The position numbers and the translations under genes are program-made. 64,000 nt of DNA, taken from NCBI GenBank assembly GCA_016927755.1, contig JAFGLZ010000127.1:1-64000 (forward strand), given 5' to 3'. Positions within the stretch are counted from its first letter, which is position 1; each line of letters begins with the position of its first letter. Below the pieces are notes generated by a model that did not search any database, had not been told where the DNA came from, and was given only the letters and a program-made list of their open reading frames with translations. Below are positions 6,979 through 15,908 of the stretch, piece after piece. The stretch comes from Phycisphaerae bacterium. Lineage in GTDB: Bacteria > Planctomycetota > Phycisphaerae > UBA1845 > JAFGLZ01.

Positions 6979-8839
6979 TCCCTCAGCCGGATTGGGTTCC
7001 GGCCAGGATCCGCGAACATCCACGGATACGGCGGACTCCCATGTCGCCGGATGGCCCTCGGTCAAGGTCCTTACCAACGGCGTAACGTGGCAGGTCCGTC
7101 CGGGCTGGGAATGGGTGGTCTATGGACCCAAGGCGCCGAATTGGCTCCACTTGATCGCGGAACCTCACGCTGAGCCTGTCAAACGAAACGCCGCGCGCGA
7201 GGTCTGGCGCGTCACCATCGAGGAGCAGGAGTTCTTCGTCAAGCTCTATCGGGAGACGGGGATCTCAGGCATTGCACGAGCGCTCCTCCGCGGACCCGGG
7301 TGTGAGTTGGAATGGCGAGCGGGCGATCACGCGCGCCGCCACCAGATCCCCACCGTCGAGCCGGTGGCCTACGGGACCATCGGTGCCAGAGGGCTGCGTG
7401 GGCCGGGCATCTTCATTACCCGAGCCATGCCTCGAGCCCTGCCCCTGAATGAACACTGGTCCCGGCGCGTGTTGGTCGCTTCTCCGGACATCAGGCGAAT
7501 CAAGGCCAGCGCGGTAATCGAAGCCGCCGCTCACTCCGTAGCCCGGGCCCACCAATTCGGATTCCTTCACCGTGACCTCCACGCGGGGAATCTCCTGGCC
7601 TCCGAGGGCGATGATGGTCGTCCCTGTATTGCGTTTGTGGATCTACACAACGTCAGGCTGGGCTCGCACGTCCCCGATCCTCTGGCAGTCCGGAACCTCG
7701 CCCAATTGAACCAGTGGTTCCGCCGCAGGGCGTCTCGGACCGACCGACTACGCTTTCTCCGCCACTACATCGCGTTCCGAGAGGATCTGTCCCGGCGCAC
7801 CGGCAGCGGCCCGAACATTGGCCTGAGCTATCGCCAGCTCGTCAAGGCCCTCGGTGAAGCGGCGGATCGACACGCCCGTCAACTGTGGGCCAAGCGGGAC
7901 CGGGTCGCCATGCGAGACGGCAAGTACTTCTGCCGGCTCAAGACACGCGGCGGGTGGCGGGGGCATGCCTACCTCCGGGCCAAGCACACCTCCGGCCATA
8001 GCCGTGCATCGCAAATGCAATTCAATCGCTCACAATGGCGATGCTGGCTGGACAACCCCCTGGATCTCCTCCGGAAGGACCGCTCGCGCCTGATCAAGGA
8101 CTCGCACACGGCCTATGTCTGCCGGGCGCAGCTCCCGGCCGACGAGGGGCCCTTGGAGATCGTCTGCAAACGGGCGCGACCCCGGACTTGGCTGAAGAAA
8201 TGTTACTATCTGTTCTGCAAATCGCGGAATCTCGAGAGTTGGAGACGGGGATATCAACTTCTGAACCGAGATCTCCCGACGGCCAGACCGCTGGCGGTCA
8301 TGGAACGTCGCTTCGCCGGGCTCCTGCTCGACAGTGTCGTCATGACCGAGGCCTTGTCGCGGGCCCGCGACTTTGACGCCCTGCTCCGCATGGACTTGCT
8401 GAACCAGGACCCCCGAACGCTCAGACGCCAGAAGGACCAACTGATTGACCGCCTGGCCCGCCTGGTGAAAGATATGCAGACCAAGGGGTTCGCACACCGA
8501 GATTTCAAGGCCGCCAACCTCATGGTCCAATGGGACCTGGCCGCAAGCCAACTGCCTCGGATCGTCCTGGTCGACCTGGACGGGCTGATCCTCCGCCGGC
8601 GACTCTCGCGTCGCCAGCGGCTCCGACCGCTGATGCGGCTCAATGTCAGCCTGGACGAGGCCAAGGTCGTCACGCGAACCGATCGCCTCCGATTCCTCAA
8701 AGCCTACGCGACCATCCCTAATGGGGCCCGAGAGGACTGGAGATCGCTCTGGCGCGAGATCGAACGCATGAGCTACCGCAAGCGAGCGCACAAGGAGAAA
8801 CGCCGAAAGTGGAAGCTCAAACGGTACGGACGCGCGTGA
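6941..8839 (+). CDS. Tandem lipopolysaccharide-kinase-like protein (two Kdo/WaaP-type kinase domains)
   Basis: A 632-residue protein with two complete small-kinase modules. Domain 1 (about 65-330) has an FFVKLYRE lysine strand, catalytic loop HRDLHAGN (His210-Asn217) and DFG-equivalent FVDLH (Asp234). Domain 2 (about 370-600) has IVCKRARPRTW, catalytic loop HRDFKAAN (from His519) and LVDLDG (Asp545). Both keep the Asp and Asn needed for catalysis, so neither looks dead. Known WaaP/InaA relatives phosphorylate LPS core sugars with one domain. The C-terminus is very basic, suited to a membrane-surface protein. The start is GTG at 6941 or ATG at 6953; no good ribosome site decides. The neighbourhood of glycosyltransferases supports an envelope glycan role. 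Confidence 0.75.
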   Translation: MTATMPSSTRPNDPSAGLGSGQDPRTSTDTADSHVAGWPSVKVLTNGVTWQVRPGWEWVVYGPKAPNWLHLIAEPHAEPVKRNAAREVWRVTIEEQEFFVKLYRETGISGIARALLRGPGCELEWRAGDHARRHQIPTVEPVAYGTIGARGLRGPGIFITRAMPRALPLNEHWSRRVLVASPDIRRIKASAVIEAAAHSVARAHQFGFLHRDLHAGNLLASEGDDGRPCIAFVDLHNVRLGSHVPDPLAVRNLAQLNQWFRRRASRTDRLRFLRHYIAFREDLSRRTGSGPNIGLSYRQLVKALGEAADRHARQLWAKRDRVAMRDGKYFCRLKTRGGWRGHAYLRAKHTSGHSRASQMQFNRSQWRCWLDNPLDLLRKDRSRLIKDSHTAYVCRAQLPADEGPLEIVCKRARPRTWLKKCYYLFCKSRNLESWRRGYQLLNRDLPTARPLAVMERRFAGLLLDSVVMTEALSRARDFDALLRMDLLNQDPRTLRRQKDQLIDRLARLVKDMQTKGFAHRDFKAANLMVQWDLAASQLPRIVLVDLDGLILRRRLSRRQRLRPLMRLNVSLDEAKVVTRTDRLRFLKAYATIPNGAREDWRSLWREIERMSYRKRAHKEKRRKWKLKRYGRA

Positions 8840-8889
8840 CCTCAGGTAATCCCCCCGTCTGGAAACCTCTGCCGTCAATCACGTCTACC

Positions 8890-8898
8890 TGCTAGAAT
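8890..8898 (+). promoter_or_regulatory. Extended -10 (TGC-TAGAAT) of the multihaem protein gene
   Basis: TGCTAGAAT is identical to the element at 13813-13821. The -35 is poor, which is typical of extended -10 promoters. The leader would be about 85 bases. Confidence 0.5.
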
Positions 8899-8987
8899 CA
8901 CCTTGAGTGCCGTCGCCGGCACATCGATCGAGACGCGTAAAGTCCCGCGCCGCCGATTGTCACGGCGTGGACCTGCCAGGGGAAGGC

Positions 8988-11900
8988 ATGAGACCCCGTA
9001 TCCCCCATAGTCTGTTCGCGCTGTTGTTCGTGGCCGGCGCCGAAGCGGCCCCGGTGTCTCGACAAGACGCTGATGTCCGCCGCGGCGACTGGTACCTCAG
9101 GGAGTCGCTCAGCGCAATCCGCGACTGGGAAGCAATCCTGGAGCGATTCTTCAAGGAGACTCCGGAAGACCGTCGCGTGCCCACATTGCCGGTGCCCGCG
9201 GACGGTCAGACGGTCGAGTGGCCGAATCCGATCCCCCTGGCGCTCGCCGCCAGCCAGGACGCCCATCGGCATATATGCGTTCGCATGGCCGACAAGAACG
9301 CCGAGGTCCGGTGGCTCAGATCTGAGAGCGTCGAACAGTGCAAGACGCTCCCCTCCGGCAGCACCATCCTGGGCTACAAGCACCTCGGAGGAGGGGGAAA
9401 GGACCACTGGTATCACGGCTACAATCGACATTTCGACACGCTGACACACTTCCGGCCCATGCCCGCGCCGTTTGCGGTCCGCATCGGGTCTTGCCCGGAC
9501 CTGAAGCGAGGGGCAAACACGATCCGTTTGTCGCTGCGAAACGCGAGTGATCGCCCTCTGGAACTCACGCTCCGACTAACGCTGTGGTCTCCGCGATCGA
9601 ATCATCCTTGCGGCGAGCAGAAGATAACGCTGGAGCCGCGGGCGCAGGCCTCTCCGGAATTCCGTGTCCTGTTGGACAGCCCAGGCGGGCGGCTCTTGGT
9701 CGCGTCAGTTCAGTGCGCTGGCACCGAGTACTGGCTGCCGATCCTGACACATGTGGAGGACGTGCCGGCCGTTCTCAGGAGCATCGATCAAGTTCTCTCC
9801 GATCGACCGAACGCGGCCGCAAGCCAACGTCTGGATGCGCTGCGTCGGCAGGTGACCGTGGCAGAGAGGAATTCGGAACGGGCACCGGGGGCGGCATGGC
9901 GGGACCTCTTCGAGCAAGCCAGCGCCTTGCGGGACGATCTGCTCATCGAGAGGATCCCCCACGAGGCCATCTTGTTCCTCAAACGCAAGCCCTTCGATTC
10001 CGAACAGCCCTTCATGGACGCGCATCACCTCCGTAATCGGCCCGGCGGCGGCATCTACCGACTGTCGCCGGTCCGCCCGGACGGCAAGGTCACGCCCGTG
10101 ATCGATTCCCTGGGCGAGGGCGTTTACCGCGACCTCTGCCTGCACTGGTCGGGAAAGCGTTTTCTGTTCGCCTTCGGCAACGGCTCGGACCAATGGGACG
10201 GCAAGCAGAGCTACGACATCTACGAGGCGAACGTCGACGGCTCAGGGCTGCGACGGCTCACGTCAGGCCCGCACAACGACTGCGAGCCGTTCTACCTGCC
10301 CTCGGGACAGATCGGGTTCACGTCCGATCGCTCCGAACACTTCGTCATGTGCGGGGGCAACCGACACGCGCCGACCCTCTTCGTCATGGAGGCCGACGGC
10401 GCCGACGTCCGCCAACTTAGCTTCAACGTCTTCAACGACTTCAACCCGACCGTCCTGCCCAACGGACAAATCCTCTACAGCCGCTGGGAGTACAACGAAC
10501 GGTCGGTCACGTCGCTGCACAATCCGTTCACGATCAACCCGGACGGGACGATGATGGCGCCCTACTACGGGAACGCCACCATCTCGCCCAACGTGGTTCA
10601 GTTCCCGAGACCGGTCCCCGACAGCCTGAAGGTCATGGCGCTGTTCACGGCCCACCACGGTCAGACGCATGGACCGATCGGCCTGATCGACGTCGGACGG
10701 GGCGTCGACGGCAACGAGCCCCTGACCCTCCTGACGCCCCACATCCCCGTCACGTCCGAGAAGGCCCTCGACAGCAAGTACGGATGGTTCAGCGACCCGA
10801 CGCCCCTGAGCGAGACGACCTACCTCTGCTCCTTCACGCCCACGGTCCTGCCCTGGCTCGAACGGAGTTGGGCCCTCTATGTCGGCGACCAGCACGGCAA
10901 CATCGGACTGGTCTATCGCGATCCGGAGATCTCTTGCGCCGAGCCGGTTCCGCTGGTAACGCGACCTCGCCCGCATGTCCGGCCACCGGCTTCGACCGAC
11001 GCGGCCGAGACGGGGGCCGAAGCCCGACTGTTGCTGCTCGACACCTACGTCGGACTGCCCGGTGTCCCTCGAGATACGGCCCGCTACGTGCGAATCATCG
11101 AGGATGTCCCCCGCAAAGGCGTCAGACAAGGCGGGGTCATCACGACGGCCGGCACGCTCATCTTCACCATCAAGCGCGTCCTGGGCACGGTGCCGATCGA
11201 ATCGGACGGCTCGGCCCACTTCGTCGTTCCCGCGAACCGGAACGTCTACTTCGAGGTCCTCGACAAGGACTATCTCGAGATCCAGCGGATGCGGAGCGTC
11301 GTCTGCCTGAAGCCAGGTGAGATCCGAACGTGCGTCGGCTGTCATGAGCGGCGAACGACGAGCCCGCCCAATCGACCGTCCATCGCCTCGGCACGACGCC
11401 CGAGCCACCCCGCGGCGCCCCCCTGGGGTACTCAGACCGTCAGTTTCCTTCGCGACGTTCAGCCGATCCTGAACGAACACTGCGTCCGTTGCCACACGCA
11501 TGATCGCCAAACCCATGGCGCGATACTCACGGACGACCTAACGGACCGGTTCACCGTCGGATACGAGGAACTGCTCGCGCACATCAAGGCGGCCATCTCC
11601 AATCGCTGGGATCATCCGGACGACGTCTACGTGCGTCCCCCCTACACCTACGGATCCAAGGTTTCGCCGCTGACGAAGCTGCTTGACGGAGGCCATCACG
11701 GGGTTCAGCTCGACGGCGACGAGCGATTGCGCCTCGTGACCTGGATCGACACTAACGGCGTGTACTACGACACATACCAGACATACCACTGGCCTAACCG
11801 CAGCATCTTCAAGGGCGCCGAGGGCAAGGCCATGCAGGCGGTATATGGTCGGCGATGCGCGAGCTGTCACGGCAAGGGGGACGGACAGAAAGGGACGTGG

Positions 11901-12635
11901 TGGTTGAGCCTTGATCGACGCGACCCGAAGCGCAGCCGCGCCCTGATGGCGCCACTGGCGCCCTCGGCCGGCGGTTGGGGACGCTGCGACGGCGGCATCT
12001 TCGCCGACACGCAAGACAGCGACTACCAGACCATGCTGACCGCCTTGGCCAAGCTCCACCAGCAGCTCCAGCAACACCCCCGCGCCGATCTCCGGAGCGT
12101 CCGCGGCACGCTTGCCGAGGCGCAGACCGTTGAGCTCCCTCCTCCGCCCCCGCCGCGCCCGAAACGCGACGACCCGCTGCCGGGCGAGGAATGGGTCTGG
12201 CTCAGCGATCTGGCGTGGACATCGGCGAAGTCGGGCTGGACGCCCAACAAGGACGGCCTGCCCAGACGCGACCGCGACATCACCGACGCCGCCCTTCGTC
12301 TAGTCTCCGAGCGATACGGCAAAGGCATCGGCACGCACGCCCCGTCGGAGATCATCTACCGCCTCGACGGCAAGTACGAGCAGTTCTTCGCCCGGATCGG
12401 CGCCGCCGAATCGGGAGGGACCGTCGTGTTTCAGGTCTACGCCGACGATAAGCGTCTCTTCGACAGCGGCGTGATGCATGGCCTCGATGATGCCAAGCAG
12501 GTCGACGTGTCCGTCAAGGGGACCCGCACGCTCCGCCTCGTCGTCACCGACGCCGGCGACGGCTACAACGCCGACATGGCCAACTGGGCGGGCGCCCGGC
12601 TCCGCAGGTGGACCAGCGTCGGCGCGGCCCAGTGA
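8988..12635 (+). CDS. Secreted multihaem protein with hydrazine-synthase-alpha-like middle domain and C-terminal NPCBM domain
   Basis: A 1215-residue exported protein. The signal peptide is at 1-22 (SLFALLFVAGAEA), and the ATG at 8988 follows AGGGGAAGG. A beta-propeller region (about 354-700) contains TolB/PD40-like repeats (ANVDGSGLRRLTSGPHNDCEP, EADGADVRQLSFN) and resembles the middle domain of HzsA. Three c-type haem motifs are visible: CVGCH (782-786), CVRCH (832-836) and CASCH (957-961). The C-terminal 150 residues match an NPCBM carbohydrate-binding domain (GIGTHAPSEIIYRLDGKY, VVTDAGDGYNADMANW). It is probably periplasmic and may bind polysaccharide while moving electrons. It is not HzsA itself, because no other hydrazine-synthase subunit is nearby. 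Substrate unknown. Confidence 0.75.
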   Translation: MRPRIPHSLFALLFVAGAEAAPVSRQDADVRRGDWYLRESLSAIRDWEAILERFFKETPEDRRVPTLPVPADGQTVEWPNPIPLALAASQDAHRHICVRMADKNAEVRWLRSESVEQCKTLPSGSTILGYKHLGGGGKDHWYHGYNRHFDTLTHFRPMPAPFAVRIGSCPDLKRGANTIRLSLRNASDRPLELTLRLTLWSPRSNHPCGEQKITLEPRAQASPEFRVLLDSPGGRLLVASVQCAGTEYWLPILTHVEDVPAVLRSIDQVLSDRPNAAASQRLDALRRQVTVAERNSERAPGAAWRDLFEQASALRDDLLIERIPHEAILFLKRKPFDSEQPFMDAHHLRNRPGGGIYRLSPVRPDGKVTPVIDSLGEGVYRDLCLHWSGKRFLFAFGNGSDQWDGKQSYDIYEANVDGSGLRRLTSGPHNDCEPFYLPSGQIGFTSDRSEHFVMCGGNRHAPTLFVMEADGADVRQLSFNVFNDFNPTVLPNGQILYSRWEYNERSVTSLHNPFTINPDGTMMAPYYGNATISPNVVQFPRPVPDSLKVMALFTAHHGQTHGPIGLIDVGRGVDGNEPLTLLTPHIPVTSEKALDSKYGWFSDPTPLSETTYLCSFTPTVLPWLERSWALYVGDQHGNIGLVYRDPEISCAEPVPLVTRPRPHVRPPASTDAAETGAEARLLLLDTYVGLPGVPRDTARYVRIIEDVPRKGVRQGGVITTAGTLIFTIKRVLGTVPIESDGSAHFVVPANRNVYFEVLDKDYLEIQRMRSVVCLKPGEIRTCVGCHERRTTSPPNRPSIASARRPSHPAAPPWGTQTVSFLRDVQPILNEHCVRCHTHDRQTHGAILTDDLTDRFTVGYEELLAHIKAAISNRWDHPDDVYVRPPYTYGSKVSPLTKLLDGGHHGVQLDGDERLRLVTWIDTNGVYYDTYQTYHWPNRSIFKGAEGKAMQAVYGRRCASCHGKGDGQKGTWWLSLDRRDPKRSRALMAPLAPSAGGWGRCDGGIFADTQDSDYQTMLTALAKLHQQLQQHPRADLRSVRGTLAEAQTVELPPPPPPRPKRDDPLPGEEWVWLSDLAWTSAKSGWTPNKDGLPRRDRDITDAALRLVSERYGKGIGTHAPSEIIYRLDGKYEQFFARIGAAESGGTVVFQVYADDKRLFDSGVMHGLDDAKQVDVSVKGTRTLRLVVTDAGDGYNADMANWAGARLRRWTSVGAAQ

Positions 12636-12701
12636 TCGGGCTGGCGAACGCGGGGGGACACCCGCCGACGGGCGAAGCTCCCACTCTCCGCATCTCCCCG
12701 T

Positions 12702-12707
12702 TAGAAT
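12702..12707 (+). promoter_or_regulatory. -10 element TAGAAT immediately before the GT9 start codon
   Basis: TAGAAT ends 6 bases before the ATG at 12714, so the transcript would begin at or next to the start codon (leaderless). No ribosome site precedes the ATG. Confidence 0.5.
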
Positions 12708-12713
12708 ACCCCG

Positions 12714-13796
12714 ATGGCGCCTCCTTTGGCCGAGCGCGAGTTCGAGCGCATCCTGCTGATCAAGCCGAGCAGCTTGGGAGACGTTACGCATGCGCTGCCC
12801 ATCCTGGAAGGGCTGCGGAAGCGCTATCCGAACGCCCACATCGCCTGGATGCTCGGCACCGGCTTCGTCGATCTGATCGAGGGACATCCCGCTCTGGACG
12901 AAATCATTCCGTTCGATCGGAAGCGATTCGGGCGTTTGGGACGAAGCGCGGCGGTCAACGTCGAGTTCCTCCGCTACGTGTCGTCGCTCCGCCGCAAGCG
13001 CTTCGATCTGGCCATCGACCTGCAGGGCCTGTTCCGCAGCGGGTTCTTCGCCTGGGTGACGCGGGCACCCGTACGGATCGGGCCGGGCGAGAGCCGGGAG
13101 GCCGCCTGGGTGTTCTACACGCACCGCTTCCACGCCGAGACGATGGAATCCCACGCCGTTGATCGCCTGTGGTCCGTCGCGGAGATGCTCGGGTTCGGCG
13201 ACGAACCGCGTTCGTTTCATTTGCCCATTTCGCCGGACGATCGCGCCGCCGCGCGCCGACTCCTCGTCGATGGCGGCGTCAACCCGGACGAGGACTACGC
13301 CGTCGTCTTTCCCGGGGCCCGGTGGGAGACGAAGGTCTGCCCGGCCGAACGGTTCACCACCGCGATCGACCACATGCATGAAGCGCATCACCTCCCGGTG
13401 GTCCTGGCCGGTGGCAGAGACGAAGAGGAGGTCTGCCGATCCGTCCAGCACGCGTGTCGCCGTCACCCCCTCAACCTGGCCGGTAAGACAACTCTCCGAC
13501 AGGTCGTTGCCCTGATCGAGGGGGCCCGGCTCGTGGTCGTGAACGATTCGGGCCCGATGCACCTAGCCGGCGTGCTCGGCCGTCCGCTCGTAGCAGTGCT
13601 CGGACCGACCAACCCCGTTCGAACGGGACCCTACCGCCAACCGGAGGCGGTCGTGCGCTTGGACCTGCCCTGCTCGCCGTGCTATCTCAAGCGGTTGGAC
13701 CGCTGCGGACATGGGCACGCTTGCATGGCCGATCTCGACGCGGAGCGGATCCTGGCCGCGATCGACAAGAACCTGGGCCACGCCCGGGAGGCCTGA
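12714..13796 (+). CDS. Glycosyltransferase family 9 (LPS heptosyltransferase-like)
   Basis: A 360-residue GT-B enzyme of the ADP-heptose:LPS heptosyltransferase family, acting at the inner membrane. Evidence: RILLIKPSSLGDVTHALPIL (N-terminal family motif), VVFPGARWETKVCPAERF (donor-binding region) and VVNDSGPMHLAGVLGRPLVAVLGPTNP (the hallmark DSGPMH loop). Length is normal for WaaC/WaaF. The Cys-rich end CSPCYLKRLDRCGHGHACM is also common in family members. Together with the GT4 gene and the double kinase it suggests assembly of a phosphorylated LPS-like core. The sugar transferred cannot be told from sequence. Confidence 0.88.
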   Translation: MAPPLAEREFERILLIKPSSLGDVTHALPILEGLRKRYPNAHIAWMLGTGFVDLIEGHPALDEIIPFDRKRFGRLGRSAAVNVEFLRYVSSLRRKRFDLAIDLQGLFRSGFFAWVTRAPVRIGPGESREAAWVFYTHRFHAETMESHAVDRLWSVAEMLGFGDEPRSFHLPISPDDRAAARRLLVDGGVNPDEDYAVVFPGARWETKVCPAERFTTAIDHMHEAHHLPVVLAGGRDEEEVCRSVQHACRRHPLNLAGKTTLRQVVALIEGARLVVVNDSGPMHLAGVLGRPLVAVLGPTNPVRTGPYRQPEAVVRLDLPCSPCYLKRLDRCGHGHACMADLDAERILAAIDKNLGHAREA

Positions 13797-13821
13797 CACT
13801 ACCACCCGAGACTGCTAGAAT
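13793..13821 (+). promoter_or_regulatory. Sigma-70-like promoter with extended -10 (DUF2062 gene)
   Basis: CTGACA (13793-13798), 17-base spacer, TGC-TAGAAT (-10 at 13816-13821). This is the best promoter match in the window. The leader would be about 36 bases with a GAGGAG site. Confidence 0.65.
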
Positions 13822-13863
13822 AGTCTGTTTATCCGGCCGGCGAATGGCTGGCGAGGAGTCCGT

Positions 13864-14487
13864 ATGCCCCATCGGTACCTGTGGCGAAAGACGCGCGATG
13901 TAATCGTCTATCGCATCCTGGGCGTGAAGGACTCCCCGCACCGCATCGCCCTGGGCGTGGCCATCGCATTCTTCGTCGCCTGGACGCCGACGATCGGGTT
14001 CCAGATGGTCATCGCCATCGCGCTGGCGACGCTGCTCGGCGGAAACCGCGCCGTGACCATCCCTATCGTGTGGCTCACCAATCCGGTCACGGCCGTGCCG
14101 CTCTACTACACCAACTGGTGCGTGGGGCACGCGATCCGCCGGGGCACGCTCGAGTTCGACCCGACCGTTCGCGAGACGCTCGCCAATCTGGTGGCGAGCA
14201 AAGGCAGCTTCCTGTCCAATCTATCGAACCTCTTCGAGTTGTCCTTCTGGCGTGAACTGGTATGGTTGATCGCGCGCTGCGGTGTCGACCTGTGGATCGG
14301 CAGCGTCATCGTCGGACTCGTGCTGGCAGTGATCAGCTACCCCACGTGTCGATGGGCGGTGCGAGCGTATCGTCGCGCCAGACACCATGAAGAGAACCCC
14401 GAGGCGGCGGAAGCCGAGCGAAAGACGTCGTCGGAAGCGGCCCCGAATGAACGAATCGACCCGGTCAAATCGAAGCTCACGGGCTAA
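13864..14487 (+). CDS. DUF2062 family membrane protein
   Basis: A 207-residue protein with the DUF2062 core: SPHRIALGVAIAFFVAWTPTIGFQM, then ALATLLGGNRAVTIPIVWLTNPVT. There are three or four hydrophobic segments, two in the first 90 residues and one or two around 140-175, then a charged C-terminal tail. Its function is not established; relatives often lie beside glycosyltransferases, as here. The start at 13864 follows GCGAGGAGTCC. The 3' end overlaps the start of the next gene by about 40 bases. Confidence 0.85.
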   Translation: MPHRYLWRKTRDVIVYRILGVKDSPHRIALGVAIAFFVAWTPTIGFQMVIAIALATLLGGNRAVTIPIVWLTNPVTAVPLYYTNWCVGHAIRRGTLEFDPTVRETLANLVASKGSFLSNLSNLFELSFWRELVWLIARCGVDLWIGSVIVGLVLAVISYPTCRWAVRAYRRARHHEENPEAAEAERKTSSEAAPNERIDPVKSKLTG

Positions 14488-15862
14488 ACTGGCGACCGCG
14501 TTGGCGCTCGCGCTCCTGGCCTGGATGGTTTCGGCAACTCCCCTCCTGGCCGTTGGAGGCATCTTCGCTCAGTGCAAGATCGTCGACCGGATCGAGGACC
14601 GATCGATCGTCATCCTCGACGTCGGACGAAACCAGGGGATTGCGCTGCGGGACCCCGCCGTGCTGCTGTCGGACACTGGGCAGCTCTCGGCCACGGGCCG
14701 CGTGTTCTATCTGGAACCCAGCCTCTGTGCCATCCGTCTCGGCTGGCGAGATCGCGCCGTCACCGGCGCCAACACCGCGGTTGTCGTTTCACGAACCTTG
14801 CCCAACGTCTGTCGGATCGCCCTGCCCGCGGGGACGACGATCACCGCCAGCGTCACCTCGGTCGCGCCGGGGCATCGCACGCTCTGGCTCGATCAGGGAC
14901 GCGACGCGGGGCTTCACCTGGGAGACGTCCTTCTGGTCTCCCGCGCGACGGGCGTCATCGCCCGCGCCGAGATCCTGGAACTCTACGAACAAGAGGCCCT
15001 CGCGCGACTGGTGCGGCTCACCCCCAACACTTCCGTCGCGGTGGGCGATGTGGCCCGTCTCTGGCCGAGCCCGGACGAGCGGCGCTCCGGACGGGTCGAG
15101 GCGCCCGTCTCGTTCGTCGAGGCCACCGGCGACCAACAAGCCGTTTGGCTCCCCGCCGGGCCGAGCGAAGGTCTGGCGATGGACTCTCGAGTCGAGCTCC
15201 ACCGGGCAGGTGCCTACGTCGCCACGGCCGTCGTCGATCTCCCGGGGATTCCGCTGACGCGAGCTCGAACGGTCGAGGCCTATGCCCGACAACCGGCGCA
15301 GGTCGGCGACCGCGCCGTGCTGGTGGCCAGCGGACAGGCAGGCGCCGTGGGACGCGTCTTCAAGATCGACCGCGACTACTGCCTTATTTCAGCCGGGGAG
15401 GACGTCGGCATTCGCCGCGGCCAACGACTGTTCGTAGTCCGAGACGGCCAGCATATCGCGTCATTGGTCGTCAAGACGGTCAAGGAAACCTACTCGGGCG
15501 CCGACCTGCTGCTGACGGGCAAGACAGGCGGCCAGACGCCTCGCCAATGGGATCAGGTTGTCGCCGATCTGCCACAATCGCTCGCGGTCCGGCGAGTGGG
15601 ACGCGTCGTCCACAGCAGTCCGAACGGTCTGTTCGTTGCCGTCGGCGAGGTCGGAAATGTCGGCGTTCCGGAGCCAGGCACGCTTGTCAGCGTCGCATCC
15701 CAAAGTGAGGCGCCCGCTATCGCCGCGGTGGTCATCCACAAGACAGGCTCTGGCCTGACCTTACACGTGCCCCGCTGCTGGGGGCGCCCCACGCAACGGC
15801 TTGGAGCCGAGGTTCGCTACACACAGGTCCAGACAAAATCCGGAGAAAACGTGCAACCGTAG
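14447..15862 (+). CDS. Exported protein with five repeats of a small beta-rich module
   Basis: A 471-residue protein with an N-terminal signal segment (LATALALALLAWMVSATPLLA, 14 to about 34). I do not recognise a named family. The mature part is built from about five modules of 75-90 residues, each with a 'xxV-x-G-x-x-x-G-(I/L)-x-x-(G/D)-xxxLV-x-R' core: LDVGRNQGIALRDPAVLL, LDQGRDAGLHLGDVLLVSR, LPAGPSEGLAMDSRVELHR, ISAGEDVGIRRGQRLFVVR and VAVGEVGNVGVPEPGTLVSV. This recalls FlgT-C or MreC-like beta modules. An in-frame ATG at 14387 lies deep inside the previous gene and gives a very basic leader, so 14447 is preferred. Probably periplasmic; partner unknown. Confidence 0.65.
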   Translation: MNESTRSNRSSRAKLATALALALLAWMVSATPLLAVGGIFAQCKIVDRIEDRSIVILDVGRNQGIALRDPAVLLSDTGQLSATGRVFYLEPSLCAIRLGWRDRAVTGANTAVVVSRTLPNVCRIALPAGTTITASVTSVAPGHRTLWLDQGRDAGLHLGDVLLVSRATGVIARAEILELYEQEALARLVRLTPNTSVAVGDVARLWPSPDERRSGRVEAPVSFVEATGDQQAVWLPAGPSEGLAMDSRVELHRAGAYVATAVVDLPGIPLTRARTVEAYARQPAQVGDRAVLVASGQAGAVGRVFKIDRDYCLISAGEDVGIRRGQRLFVVRDGQHIASLVVKTVKETYSGADLLLTGKTGGQTPRQWDQVVADLPQSLAVRRVGRVVHSSPNGLFVAVGEVGNVGVPEPGTLVSVASQSEAPAIAAVVIHKTGSGLTLHVPRCWGRPTQRLGAEVRYTQVQTKSGENVQP

Positions 15863-15908
15863 GTCGCGGCGTACGTCTAAAATGGTCAATGTACGAGAGG
15901 CGGAGACC

